The notes under the pieces were generated by a model. The model was not told where the DNA came from. It worked only from the letters and a program-made list of their open reading frames with translations, and ran no database searches. This document shows, in pieces, positions 50,628-59,536 of a stretch of DNA of 64,000 bases. This DNA is from an uncultured bacterium (GTDB taxonomy: Bacteria > Cyanobacteriota > Vampirovibrionia > Gastranaerophilales > Gastranaerophilaceae). Numbering within the stretch: position 1 is the stretch's first letter; every line of letters starts with the position of its first letter. The DNA lies in the NCBI GenBank assembly GCA_949297715.1, contig CASFTJ010000008.1, forward strand, positions 22,371 to 86,370, given 5' to 3'. Position numbers and translations under genes: made by a program.

Positions 50628-51497
50628 TTAATTTTCATCATAATTTACGAACTTGTAATTTGATGCCAACGGCTGTTTATTCTGCGCGATCGGCTGATTG
50701 TTTGAACATTTTTTTATACGCTTGGGTTTTATTATTTTTTCGTTGTAGGTTCTGGCGTCGGAAACCGTGCCTTTAGGAACATTAAAAGAAGTTTCAAATG
50801 CTGTTTCAAATTTTTGCTTGCTTCCGTCAACTTTCTTAAATTCACCGCCTGTGGCTTCTGCAAGGCAGGCAAGTTTTTCACTATTGCCGAGTTGTATTAC
50901 ATCTATTTTAATATCGTTTCTTTTCCTCATAACTTCTTTTATGTAAGCGCAAGGATCGCCTCCGCAGGTTTCGTAACCGTCGGTTACAAGAATTATTTTT
51001 TTCTTATTTCTTGTTCTGTTGCTGTTGTAAACATTGACGCCTTTAAAATCACTTTCAATTACCTGCTGCAAACCATAAACAAGCGGAGTCATTCCGCCGA
51101 GTTTTGCATTTGATAAACCTTCCGAAACTTGCTCTTGATTTGCTTTTTCAAAAGAAGTTACAAGTCTTGAAGAAGAACAAGCTGATTCTTTTCCGCCATC
51201 TGTTGCTCTTTCACCAAATACCCTAAGAGCAACGGCTGATCTGTACGGAATTTTAGGCAAAATAAATTGTAATGTTTCTTTTGCTTCCGTTATCCACCTA
51301 TTCATACTGCCTGAAAAATCTACAAGAAGCATTACGGCTTCTCCGTTAATCGAAATATGGGATGGGCCTCTTAATCTTGTCAACTGCTTATATCCGTTTG
51401 AAGTGTATACTTTAAATTCACCCGCTAAAACAGGCAGGCAGGAACACAAGATTATGCTTAAACTTATTAAACAATTCAAAATTTTCTTCATTTTCAC
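50628..51497 (-). CDS. Secreted VWA-domain protein B, 289 aa (paralogue)
   Basis: Same order as its neighbour: signal peptide (about 5-25, SLSIILCSCLPVLAG), VWA domain with MIDAS MLLVDFSGSMNRW, GGMTPLVYGL and IILVTDGYETCGGDPC, then a short basic tail ending YKFVNYDEN. Sequence matches the neighbour throughout, including SKQKFETAFETSFNVPKGTV against SRQKFETAFEDAFNVPRGTV, showing tandem duplication. The nearly shared C-terminal YKF-[IV]-N-[FY] is worth noting as a possible sorting or interaction tail. The upstream neighbour at 51627 is divergent. Confidence 0.85.
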   Translation of the reverse strand: MKMKKILNCLISLSIILCSCLPVLAGEFKVYTSNGYKQLTRLRGPSHISINGEAVMLLVDFSGSMNRWITEAKETLQFILPKIPYRSAVALRVFGERATDGGKESACSSSRLVTSFEKANQEQVSEGLSNAKLGGMTPLVYGLQQVIESDFKGVNVYNSNRTRNKKKIILVTDGYETCGGDPCAYIKEVMRKRNDIKIDVIQLGNSEKLACLAEATGGEFKKVDGSKQKFETAFETSFNVPKGTVSDARTYNEKIIKPKRIKKCSNNQPIAQNKQPLASNYKFVNYDEN

Positions 51498-51626
51498 CTA
51501 ATCGTAATTTTTCCCTATGTTTATATAAAGTCTGAGCTGAACAAAAAATTTACAAAATCGTTAAGTATGTATAAAGTTTTGTTGCAAAAGATAAGCCAAA
51601 CATCTATAATATTTCTAAGGATTATT

Positions 51627-52883
51627 ATGAAAAAGTGTTTTATTCTTCTAATAACTTTGTTTTTAACTTCGGTTCACGTATTTGCAGCCGATGTTTCAAG
51701 ATTGTATCGAATAAAAGAAGCGGACTCAGACAGTGTTAATAAAATTTTGGCTCCATACTTAAAGTCGCGTTTTCCTAATATGACCAAACAGCATAACGGC
51801 TACATTCTTGAGGATAAACAAAAAGGTTATTATTACGTAATAATAATTTCAGAAAAAGATGAAAATTGTTACCTTTATTACATGTCTAATAATGAAGATG
51901 AAGACTTAAGAAAAGATATATTAAAAACCTTAAAAAATAATGAATTCAAAAACAAGCGGGTATTAGATTCAAGCTTAAAGAGTTACTTTTACGGAGAAGC
52001 TTACACAAATCTTGCCCATAGCACGGCAAGCGTAAATCTTCGTTCTAAAAAAGATGTTTCTTTGCCTCAAACCGCACGCCCTGAGGCAGTGAACGCAAAA
52101 GAAATAAACTATGATTTTAGTGATGAAGCTCAGGAAAGATTTAATTCAATGCACAATTCAAATGTCATAAATCTTGAAGTTTCTGACAATGACAAACAGA
52201 AAGTTGAAATTAATCCCAAAAGAAATGTAATAAGGCTTCCGCAAATCGGAGATTCGGGGACTCAAAGCGCATATAATCCTTATACTCAACAGAATTTGCA
52301 ACCCCAAATCGTTCAAAAACCTACAAACGTATTGAGCGGAAGTGTTGTGTATATACCTGACGGAACATCATTTACGGCAGCGCTTTTGTCGGATATAAGT
52401 TCAGAGAGCCTTGTAAATAATGACAGAATAAGTGCAGAACTTGATCAGGACTGGTCATATAACGGGCAGTTGATAGCACCTGCCGGAAGCATTTTAAACG
52501 GAAGGGCGGTTGATACAAAATCAGCTTCTTTTGCAATGGGAAATGGTCAAATCGGATTACTTTTTGATGAAGTTATGACACCTGACGGAAACCTTATTCC
52601 TCTGAAAACTAATAAAGTGTATATTGTAGGCAATAATTCAAGAGCATTAAATATAACCAAAAGAGTTGCAGGAGGGGCTGCAGCAGGGCTTTTGCTGTCA
52701 GCAGTTTCAATGCTTATGGGGGCAGATCCGACACATGCCATTATTTACGGAATGTCACTTGGTGCAGGCGGCGGGGCAATTTCTGCTATTTCTGCAAAAG
52801 GTGAAGAAATTCAGCTTATCGAAGGTTCTCAGCTGCAAATTATGCTGACAGAACCGCTTACAATCCAAACTTACAGACAATAA
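51627..52883 (+). CDS. Secreted VirB10/TrbI-like beta-barrel protein, 418 aa
   Basis: I start it at ATG 51627 (AAGGA 5 bp upstream), where the signal peptide MKKCFILLITLFLTSVHVFA begins; an ATG at 51567 would add 20 residues that are not signal-like. The C-terminal half (about 245-418) has the style of VirB10/TrbI barrels: VVYIPDGTSFTAALLSDISS, GQLIAPAGSILNGRAVDTKS, GQIGLLFDEVMTPDGNLIPL, a glycine-rich hydrophobic segment (VAGGAAAGLLLSAVSML) and IEGSQLQIMLTEPLTI. VirB10 proteins bridge the membranes in type IV secretion, but no such system is present. It leads a run of four genes to 56600 and may form an envelope complex with them. Confidence 0.7.
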   Translation: MKKCFILLITLFLTSVHVFAADVSRLYRIKEADSDSVNKILAPYLKSRFPNMTKQHNGYILEDKQKGYYYVIIISEKDENCYLYYMSNNEDEDLRKDILKTLKNNEFKNKRVLDSSLKSYFYGEAYTNLAHSTASVNLRSKKDVSLPQTARPEAVNAKEINYDFSDEAQERFNSMHNSNVINLEVSDNDKQKVEINPKRNVIRLPQIGDSGTQSAYNPYTQQNLQPQIVQKPTNVLSGSVVYIPDGTSFTAALLSDISSESLVNNDRISAELDQDWSYNGQLIAPAGSILNGRAVDTKSASFAMGNGQIGLLFDEVMTPDGNLIPLKTNKVYIVGNNSRALNITKRVAGGAAAGLLLSAVSMLMGADPTHAIIYGMSLGAGGGAISAISAKGEEIQLIEGSQLQIMLTEPLTIQTYRQ

Positions 52884-52899
52884 CCGAAAGGGAAATTTA

Positions 52900-54507
52900 A
52901 TGTCAGTAACTATTACATCAAAAAATAACGAAAAAACTTTTAGAGAAAAAGATTTTATAATAATCGGCTCAAATTCAGACTGTGATTTTAGAATTAATGC
53001 GGGGTTTGAATTTATTTTAACCGTTCAATATAACGATGTCGAAAAAAAATGTACGGTCATAAATAATTTTGAAAATTCTAAAATACTTTTTAAGGGGGAA
53101 CCTTTTAAGGGCAAACTTTCGCTTACAAAATTTTGCAAACTAAAACTTGCTGATTCCGATGAATTTATAGGGATAAAAATAGAAGAAAACACTTCGGAGC
53201 CGGCTTCCAGAATTGCCGAAAAAGAATTAACTCAAAAAGATTTGCAGGATTTGTACGGAAATGAGGTTAATACAGGTGTAAAACTAAAACTTGATAAGAT
53301 TAAATCAGACATTGAAAAAGAACGAATTTCAATTGCAAAGCAAACTTCATTTGCAATTACGGATATAAAAAAGCGGCTTTCTTTGAATTTTAAAGCTGCA
53401 ATCGTTTTAAATTCGGCCTTAATAATGAGCACAATCGTTATGACCTTTGGAATAACCAATTATTTAATGGGGCTTCCGATATCGGATACTGTTGCATTTA
53501 TGACGATGCCGACAAATATAAAAATGCTGGCTTTATTTTCAGTGCTTGCTTATGCTGTTTCATTGTCTTTTAAGCAGGGAATTTTTCTATATCTTCAAAA
53601 CAAAGATTTAACTTCTCCCGCAAACGGCGCAAAGTTTGCACAAAACTTTTTAATCATTTTATCTACATTTTTCATGCTCGGGTTTTACGGTGTGAACCTT
53701 ATTTATTACATGAATCCTGACGGAAGAATATTTTACGGTGCAATTGTTTCGTTGTTTTTTGTAATGCTTAATGCCGTAATCGCATTTGCTTGCGGATACT
53801 TTAAATACAGCGGGCATAAGCTTTCGATGGAACTGTACAAGTATGAATACAGAGAAGATTTTGAATTAATTCTAAATAAATACCAAAACTGGATAGATAT
53901 GTATATTAACAGTCTAGGTGAGGTAAAGTTGAATTATGTAAAAGAGAAAATCTTTACGCTTCAGCTTAAAAGTTTAGGAGAAATTACACTTGGAATATTA
54001 ACTGCGCCGTTTTTGGCTTACGGGGTATCGAATACTCTTGCGATGTGCTTTCCGGAAGCCGCAGGGTGGGTAAGAATTTCAGGGCTTCGATTTTCTCCTG
54101 TGTTTTTAGTTTTAGCGACAATGCTTATAATTTTTGCATTTTTTGCTATTACAAACGGATTTTTGAATATTAAAAAAATCGGCGGATCTGATGTAATTAA
54201 ACTTGACGGTTTCAGAAACTTTATTTCACACGGGGTGGATATTTTCGGACTTCAAAAGGTGCAATCGCTTGAAAAAGAACGCATAAGATTTTTTACAATC
54301 GGTATTTCAATTATATTTATAGAATTTACAATGAACACTTCATTTTTTATATCGGAAATGGGTGCGGATTTGAGCGGATTGCTTTTAAGCCTTATCGCAG
54401 CAGCAGTTCCGACAGCTCTTTTAATCGCAGAAACATACTTGCTCAGCAGAACGAATTATGAACTTTTTGTTTGTGACTCGTTGATTTCAAGAATGGATAG
54501 AAAATGA
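52900..54507 (+). CDS. Eight-helix membrane protein with FHA-like N-terminus, 535 aa
   Basis: Residues 1-95 are beta-rich and cytoplasmic (KDFIIIGSNSDCDFRINAGF, KLSLTKFCKLKLADSD), with the look of an FHA or similar beta sandwich, although the FHA phosphothreonine residues are not evident. A charged helix links this to eight membrane segments (from about 165 to the end), split by a long soluble loop near 315-365. I do not recognise the family. It starts 17 bp after the VirB10-like gene and its stop overlaps the next gene (ATGA), so all are co-transcribed. Confidence 0.7.
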   Translation: MSVTITSKNNEKTFREKDFIIIGSNSDCDFRINAGFEFILTVQYNDVEKKCTVINNFENSKILFKGEPFKGKLSLTKFCKLKLADSDEFIGIKIEENTSEPASRIAEKELTQKDLQDLYGNEVNTGVKLKLDKIKSDIEKERISIAKQTSFAITDIKKRLSLNFKAAIVLNSALIMSTIVMTFGITNYLMGLPISDTVAFMTMPTNIKMLALFSVLAYAVSLSFKQGIFLYLQNKDLTSPANGAKFAQNFLIILSTFFMLGFYGVNLIYYMNPDGRIFYGAIVSLFFVMLNAVIAFACGYFKYSGHKLSMELYKYEYREDFELILNKYQNWIDMYINSLGEVKLNYVKEKIFTLQLKSLGEITLGILTAPFLAYGVSNTLAMCFPEAAGWVRISGLRFSPVFLVLATMLIIFAFFAITNGFLNIKKIGGSDVIKLDGFRNFISHGVDIFGLQKVQSLEKERIRFFTIGISIIFIEFTMNTSFFISEMGADLSGLLLSLIAAAVPTALLIAETYLLSRTNYELFVCDSLISRMDRK

Positions 54508-55517
54508 TTAAAATTTATTTAACAGTAACCGCAATATTTATGATAATTATAACGATTGCCGCAGGAATTATAAAGCCCGGCATCAACAAATCAGTGCAAT
54601 TTGCCAAAAGCGATTTTCAAATAACCACAACAGAGCTTGCGCAAAATCCTGATGCAACACACGAACCTCCCGCACAAAACAAAATAGTTAATACAGAGCT
54701 TACAGAAACAAAAGTCATTGAAAAAACTGTAGAAACACCAGCTTCTGCAGTTGAGGAAAAAACACAAATTATAGAAAACAAAACAAATACCGTAACAAAA
54801 ACACAAGAAGTAAAAACACAATCACCAAAAGTACAAACGACCACCCAAACAGTTCAAGCTACTCCACCCAAAACAACTACTAAAACCGTTCAAACTACCG
54901 CCCCGAAAACGACAACTCAAAATAAAACGGTAACTACACCAGCAGCAAATTCTAAAACCCAAACTCAAACCACAACGACAGCACAGCTTCCGCAATCTGT
55001 AAAAAATATTGTAAGCGGAACCGAAAAACCTCAGCAAAAACAAGAAGAAACAATTAAAAAAGAAGAACCTGTAAAAACTGTTCTTCCGAATATTCAGCCT
55101 ACCAAAACTCCAGAACAAATACTTCAAGAAGCAGATAAAGAAGACAGACCGCTTACGGAACAGGAAGAAATAATAGTCTGGAATATTTGGAGAAGTAATC
55201 TTCAAAACCAGATTATGCGTGATACACAAATTTCGGCACCGCTTGGGACAACGTTTAAATTTTCGTTTACGGTGGATAAAAAAGGCAGAATTTCAAACCT
55301 TAAAACCTGGGCATCTCCGTCAGCTTACAACACTGTAGCCATAAACTACTTAAAACCGTTAATTCAAAGCTATCAGGGGCATCCGATATTAAACTTTCCA
55401 TCTCGCACAAAACGTGTTATAACTAATGTAACAGGCGGATTTGTAATTTCAACGGAGGACAAATTCAGTACCCCCGGAGATTTTTCGGATATAGAAAAAA
55501 TTAAAACCTACAAATAA
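54504..55517 (+). CDS. TonB-like protein, 337 aa
   Basis: One N-terminal membrane helix (about 3-23, IYLTVTAIFMIIITIAAGII), a long Thr/Lys/Gln/Pro-rich periplasmic spacer (about 40-200) and a C-terminal domain (about 245-325: TTFKFSFTVDKKGRISNLKT) typical of TonB/TolA-type ends. Such proteins span the periplasm and contact outer-membrane transporters. There is no ExbB/ExbD here. The start overlaps the stop of the eight-helix gene by four bases, indicating translational coupling. The opposing frames in this stretch are artefacts of its repetitive composition. Confidence 0.78.
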   Translation: MIKIYLTVTAIFMIIITIAAGIIKPGINKSVQFAKSDFQITTTELAQNPDATHEPPAQNKIVNTELTETKVIEKTVETPASAVEEKTQIIENKTNTVTKTQEVKTQSPKVQTTTQTVQATPPKTTTKTVQTTAPKTTTQNKTVTTPAANSKTQTQTTTTAQLPQSVKNIVSGTEKPQQKQEETIKKEEPVKTVLPNIQPTKTPEQILQEADKEDRPLTEQEEIIVWNIWRSNLQNQIMRDTQISAPLGTTFKFSFTVDKKGRISNLKTWASPSAYNTVAINYLKPLIQSYQGHPILNFPSRTKRVITNVTGGFVISTEDKFSTPGDFSDIEKIKTYK

Positions 55518-55559
55518 AATTTGTAAAAGTTTAGAATACATACAATAAGCAGGTAAAAA

Positions 55560-56600
55560 ATGTACAGATGCACAGAATGTCAGGAAGAATATAAAGAAAA
55601 GCCAAACTATTGCAGCTGCGGAAATGATGAGTTTGAGGAAATAATAGAGCCTTCGGCAAAATCCGAGCAGCCTGTAAAAGCAGAAAAAACGGCAAATTCA
55701 ACAAATATACAATGGCAATTTTGGATTAATACAATATTTCCGGTAAGTTTTCTTGTAAGTTGTATAATTTTATCAATAGCGATATGGCTGATAAAAATAC
55801 CCTCCTTGGAAAAATCAGTTGAGGAACAATTAAAAACATCGTCTGCTGTTAATCTGCCGCCAGATGTGGAAAATTTCTGGAAAGATACCGATAAAGCTTC
55901 TGTAACGGAACAAAAGAAAGAACAGACGCCTGGCGCAGAACAAAAGTCACAAAGCGCAGCTTCTACATCACAAAAGCAAAATTCGTCAGTTAAAACAACC
56001 TCAAAACCCGCAAACACAACCGCCGCTTCAACTAAACCTGCGGCAAAAAATACATCTAAAACAACAACTGCAAACCCCGCAGTGTCAACCAATGCGCAAA
56101 CACCAAAACAAACAACATCAACTGCTAATAACACTACCCCTAAAACATCTTCCCAAAACCAACAAACTTCTCAAAAACCCAAACTGCCTGATTCAGTTTT
56201 AAATGTCGGAAAAACATCCCCTCAAACGCAATCAACGCCGACGACACAGACAGCACAGACAGCTCCAAAACCCTTCAATTACAAACCGGCTCCAAAGATG
56301 GATGAGGGCGAATTTTTAAAATACAAAGGAGAAATTAGAAGTGCACTGCTTGCAAAACTTAATGTTGCTGCAATTCAAGGTTCAGGTGAATGTGCTGTTG
56401 AGTTTTCTCTTGACAGCACAGGAAAACTTATAAACAGGATTTTTGTTTACAAATCATCCAACAAATCAGTTAATGACGAAGTTTACCTTATGCTTATGCG
56501 TCTTCCGAATTACAAAAAACCGCCTAAGTATTACAACAACGAAAAAATAAGGCTTAAATTTTACTTCAACAACGGATACTATGAAATAACGTTTATCTAA
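55560..56600 (+). CDS. TonB-like protein with N-terminal zinc ribbon, 346 aa
   Basis: The protein begins with a small zinc ribbon in the cytoplasm (YRCTECQEEYKEKPNYCSCG, Cys-x2-Cys and Cys-x-Cys). A single membrane helix follows (about 58-82, TIFPVSFLVSCIILSIAIWL), then a Thr/Ala/Gln/Pro-rich spacer (about 100-245), then a TonB-like C-terminal domain (about 262-345: GECAVEFSLDSTGKLINRIF, PPKYYNNEKIRLKFYFNN). A zinc ribbon fused to a TonB-like shaft is unusual. It follows the other TonB-like gene by 42 bp, suggesting two related shafts in the same envelope system. Confidence 0.75.
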   Translation: MYRCTECQEEYKEKPNYCSCGNDEFEEIIEPSAKSEQPVKAEKTANSTNIQWQFWINTIFPVSFLVSCIILSIAIWLIKIPSLEKSVEEQLKTSSAVNLPPDVENFWKDTDKASVTEQKKEQTPGAEQKSQSAASTSQKQNSSVKTTSKPANTTAASTKPAAKNTSKTTTANPAVSTNAQTPKQTTSTANNTTPKTSSQNQQTSQKPKLPDSVLNVGKTSPQTQSTPTTQTAQTAPKPFNYKPAPKMDEGEFLKYKGEIRSALLAKLNVAAIQGSGECAVEFSLDSTGKLINRIFVYKSSNKSVNDEVYLMLMRLPNYKKPPKYYNNEKIRLKFYFNNGYYEITFI

Positions 56601-57585
56601 AGATTGCAAGCTTATTCCAGAAAGATTCGTAAGTTCCTGTAAGCTTTTCGTATCTTCTTCTGGTTTTAGAATCCACAAAGTTGTTATGTTCAAGATTTAT
56701 TTTCTTCATGCGTTCTTCAACCATGTTTTTAAATTCGGATTTATAAGGTTCAGCGACCTCTCTTACCCAAGAATAAAACATGTTTATCGCAAATGAATGG
56801 AATAAATCAAAGTATTCTTTTTTAATATCGTCATTTTCGACTTCTGAGTGGATATAACTGTTAATATTATCAAGAGATTTAATCAAGTCAAATACGACTT
56901 CTTTATTAAAAGCATTGTAAGTTGCAGAAGATGCGTTTATTCTAAAGTAATATGTAGTTCTGCGTGTAAGCGCAATACTTGAAGCGAGCATTGAAGCAAC
57001 AAATAAGAAGTAAGTATCTTCCCCGTATTTTAGACCTTCAACAAATCTGATGTTATTTCTGTTAATCAACTTTGCGCTAAATAATTTATTGCTGATAACT
57101 CTTGATTTTACAAACCTTGATTTATCCTGATAGGTAGAGAACAGAGGTTCTTTAACCTTAAAAGTCTGACGGGAAATATAATTATTTGCCCTTTTTCTGC
57201 CGTCTTTATCATAAGCAAGATCGCACGCAACGATATCAGCGCTTGTGTCATCAGCGGTAGAGTACAAAGCTGATAAGAAGTTTTTCTTAACATAGTCATC
57301 GCTGTCAATAAAAGCAATATAACTTCCTTTAGCTCTGTCTAAAGCTGTGTTTCTTGCGGCACTGACGCCTTTATGTTCTTGAGATACAATTGTAATTCGA
57401 TTATTTTTCTTTGCATATTCGCTTAATATTGCAACAGAATCATCCGTAGAACCGTCATCGACGCAAATAACTTCATAATCTTTAAAATTCTGGCTGCAGA
57501 TACTGTCCAGACATTGTTTCAAATACCGGCTTGCATTATATACCGGAACAATTACACTAATTTTTATATCATTCATATTTTCCAT
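56593..57585 (-). CDS. GT2-family glycosyltransferase
   Basis: Inverting GT-A glycosyltransferase: ISVIVPVYNASRYLKQCLDS, EVICVDDGSTDDS, GVSAARNTALDRAKGSYIAF and IDSDDY (the metal-binding Asp pair) in the first 110 residues. The C-terminal 200 residues are helical acceptor-side sequence. I place the start at ATG 57585 (or 57576): an earlier in-frame ATG at 57624 lies upstream of a TATAAT box that probably serves this gene. It overlaps the 3' end of the zinc-ribbon TonB-like gene by 8 bp on the opposite strand. Its sugar substrate cannot be predicted. Confidence 0.9.
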   Translation of the reverse strand: MENMNDIKISVIVPVYNASRYLKQCLDSICSQNFKDYEVICVDDGSTDDSVAILSEYAKKNNRITIVSQEHKGVSAARNTALDRAKGSYIAFIDSDDYVKKNFLSALYSTADDTSADIVACDLAYDKDGRKRANNYISRQTFKVKEPLFSTYQDKSRFVKSRVISNKLFSAKLINRNNIRFVEGLKYGEDTYFLFVASMLASSIALTRRTTYYFRINASSATYNAFNKEVVFDLIKSLDNINSYIHSEVENDDIKKEYFDLFHSFAINMFYSWVREVAEPYKSEFKNMVEERMKKINLEHNNFVDSKTRRRYEKLTGTYESFWNKLAIFR

Positions 57586-57663
57586 AGTGATTATTATACA
57601 GAAAAAAATAAAAATTTGTATCATATACTTTACTTATATTTTTTTTAATGTATCATATAAACT

Positions 57664-57726
57664 ATGCAGAAAATGATTCAATACCGACGCAGAAGATTAA
57701 TTATTGAGGTTTTGTTTAAGGACTAA
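57664..57726 (+). other. Possible 20-residue Arg-rich leader frame
   Basis: ATG 57664 opens a frame of 20 codons containing four consecutive arginines (QYRRRRLIIEVLFKD). Its end overlaps the antiterminator arm. No ribosome site is visible, so translation is doubtful. Confidence 0.3.
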
Positions 57727-57796
57727 ACTTTGCGTTTTGTGCGCGGAAAAAAGGATTTAAACAAGACCTCGAAAAATATTCGGGGTCTTGTTTTTT
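57706..57796 (+). promoter_or_regulatory. Attenuator-like leader with two exclusive hairpins
   Basis: GAGGTTTTGTTTAA (57706-57719) can pair over 14 bp, with one G-U, with 57757-57770. The same downstream bases (57759-57773) instead pair with 57779-57793 to give a 15-bp terminator stem (5-base loop) followed by T. The two folds exclude each other. This is the arrangement of a transcription attenuator or riboswitch expression platform, about 260 bp before the gene at 58057. Confidence 0.6.
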
Positions 57797-57907
57797 ATGA
57801 GGCAGGAAAATATAAAAAATATTTGTAAAAAAAAGTTAAAAATTAACGCAGATTAAGCAATAAAAATTTTTACGGTACTTAAAACAAAAGTGAGAAAGGT
57901 AAATTAT

Positions 57908-57994
57908 ATGACATTAAGACTTCGACGAAAATCTATCATACAAAAAGCTAATGCCCCGAAGCTTAGATTAATGAACTTAATCTGGGGCTTGTGA
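57908..57994 (+). CDS. Possible 28-residue leader peptide, Arg/Lys-rich
   Basis: ATG 57908 has AAAGG about 9 bp upstream and opens 28 codons (start MTLRLRRKSIIQKAN) with five Arg and three Lys. It lies in the leader of the gene at 58057. Within its 3' part GCCCC and GGGGC, plus AGATTAA and TTAATCT, can form an interrupted hairpin. It may be a leader peptide or just a chance frame. Confidence 0.35.
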   Translation: MTLRLRRKSIIQKANAPKLRLMNLIWGL

Positions 57995-58005
57995 TAGACA
58001 ATAGT

Positions 58006-58033
58006 GCAAAGAGCATAAATTAATGCTTTTTGC
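58006..58033 (+). terminator. Hairpin just before the 487-aa gene
   Basis: GCAAAGAGCAT pairs with ATGCTTTTTGC (11 bp with one G-U, 6-base loop). It lies 23 bp before the ATG at 58057 and could act as a leader terminator or translation control. Confidence 0.45.
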
Positions 58034-58056
58034 TGTAATCGAAAAGGAAAACACAA

Positions 58057-59520
58057 ATGATACCCGCAATAACAGCAAGCAAAATATACTCCACACTCGG
58101 AAACGAGAATTCATTAGTACCCCTGGCGATGAAAGATATCGCAAACAGTTTGGGATTAACAGCCGCCTCATACATTGCAGGCGATGAAGCTGAAGGAAGA
58201 GACAGATTTATAGACGAATTCGGAACTCAAGCAATATGGCTTTTCGGGATTCCGGTTTATAAAAAAATTCTTGATTTAGGTTTATTTAAAACTTTAGGAT
58301 ATGATCCAAAGGTTGATGTTAGAGTGCTTAAAAACCCAGATATATTTGAAAAAGCAAAAGAATATGCAGCAAATGATAAAATTAAAGCATCTCTGGAAAA
58401 AATCGGAAAATCACAAAAGAATATTAAAGTTTTCAAAGGTTTAAGTTTTAGCAAATTTGTAGCCTCAACTTTTCTCACAATCGGTTCATACTATGGGCTT
58501 ACGAAATTCAGACACAAGCACACTGAGGAGCATATTAAGGAAGAGTATTTAAAGAAGCAGGCGGCGCTAAAACAAACTAAACCCCTATCGCAGACTGCAT
58601 TCCAAGGACAAATGCTGAATAAAGTTCCTTCAGCCTTCAACAGTGTCCACAACGGTGCAGCGGCATCTAAAAAGAACGATAACAACCCGACATTTGGCGG
58701 AATTCAGGATTTCATGTTCAGCCCGACAAAAAACCTTATGATAGTTGATGCCTCAATTACAGCGGAAAGAATATTTGAATCCAGAAATCTTCAGGATACC
58801 GTTGGTTACATCGTAAAAGAAGGAAGCTTCTGGGCATTTATGTATCTTTTAGGCGGAAAAATTCAAAAATATGTAGAAAATCAAACCGAAAAGAAACATA
58901 ATATGAATATCAAGCTTGATGCAAGAGTAATCGAAAGCGAAGAACTTAAAAACGCACTTAAAAACAAAGAACTTCCGACACTTCTTCAGGCATTTTCAAA
59001 CCTTAAAAAGGATACAGACCTTTACGACTTTATCTGTAACCCGAATAACAAAGATAATGTAATAGTCAAAATGGCAAAAATGTCAGATATTGTAAAAGTT
59101 ACGGATTCAGAGGCAAACACGAAAGATGGAACATTTACTAAGATTAAGAACTTCTTTGTCAAACCAAAAGACATAAATAATGCAGTAGATACAAGAGCCT
59201 TCATAGATCTTGATGCTGTAAAAGACATTAAAGAAAATCTCGGAAAATTATACGAACAATTCAGCAATTATAAGACAAAAGCTGCTTCAGGCAAATCCGA
59301 TGAGGAACTTTTAACGGCATTTTTGAAAGATTTGAAGAAATACAAGCGGATATCAATTCTTAAGAACATCGGAGCATGTATCGGAGCACTTGGTATTTTA
59401 TGTCCGGCATTGATGCTTGCACTGAGGTTTGCAGACAAAGATAACAGAAACTTCAAGGTTAAAGAAGATATAGAACAGAAGCTTGCTGCAGATATTCAAT
59501 CTGGAAAAATTGCTGTCTAA
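58057..59520 (+). CDS. Lineage-specific membrane protein, 487 aa
   Basis: I do not recognise a known family. Hydrophobic segments lie near residues 48-67 (AIWLFGIPVYKKILDLGLF), 133-150 (KFVASTFLTIGSYYGL), 255-272 (SFWAFMYLLGGK) and 448-468 (IGACIGALGILCPALMLALR). A polar linker (about 160-225) carries the short motifs TAFQGQ and NPTFGGIQDFM, of the F-x-G type seen at the N-termini of other lineage-specific proteins here. RBS AAAGGA precedes ATG 58057. The 430-bp leader upstream holds attenuator-like hairpins and small frames, so expression is probably regulated in the leader. Confidence 0.7.
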   Translation: MIPAITASKIYSTLGNENSLVPLAMKDIANSLGLTAASYIAGDEAEGRDRFIDEFGTQAIWLFGIPVYKKILDLGLFKTLGYDPKVDVRVLKNPDIFEKAKEYAANDKIKASLEKIGKSQKNIKVFKGLSFSKFVASTFLTIGSYYGLTKFRHKHTEEHIKEEYLKKQAALKQTKPLSQTAFQGQMLNKVPSAFNSVHNGAAASKKNDNNPTFGGIQDFMFSPTKNLMIVDASITAERIFESRNLQDTVGYIVKEGSFWAFMYLLGGKIQKYVENQTEKKHNMNIKLDARVIESEELKNALKNKELPTLLQAFSNLKKDTDLYDFICNPNNKDNVIVKMAKMSDIVKVTDSEANTKDGTFTKIKNFFVKPKDINNAVDTRAFIDLDAVKDIKENLGKLYEQFSNYKTKAASGKSDEELLTAFLKDLKKYKRISILKNIGACIGALGILCPALMLALRFADKDNRNFKVKEDIEQKLAADIQSGKIAV

Positions 59521-59536
59521 TACCAAAATAAACAGG

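Noticed and set aside
51627..52883. Type IV secretion system
   Set aside because: Only a VirB10-like barrel is present, with no VirB4, VirB8, VirB9 or coupling protein nearby.
54591..55229. Several minus-strand frames opposite the TonB-like gene
   Set aside because: They arise from the Thr/Lys/Gln-rich composition of the plus-strand gene and show no protein-like features.
57664..57796. Classical arginine-biosynthesis attenuator
   Set aside because: No arginine or other amino-acid biosynthesis gene follows, and the Arg-rich frame has no ribosome site. I kept only the structural observation.
57706..57796. T-box riboswitch
   Set aside because: No T-box consensus (UGGN bulge) or specifier loop was found in the leader.
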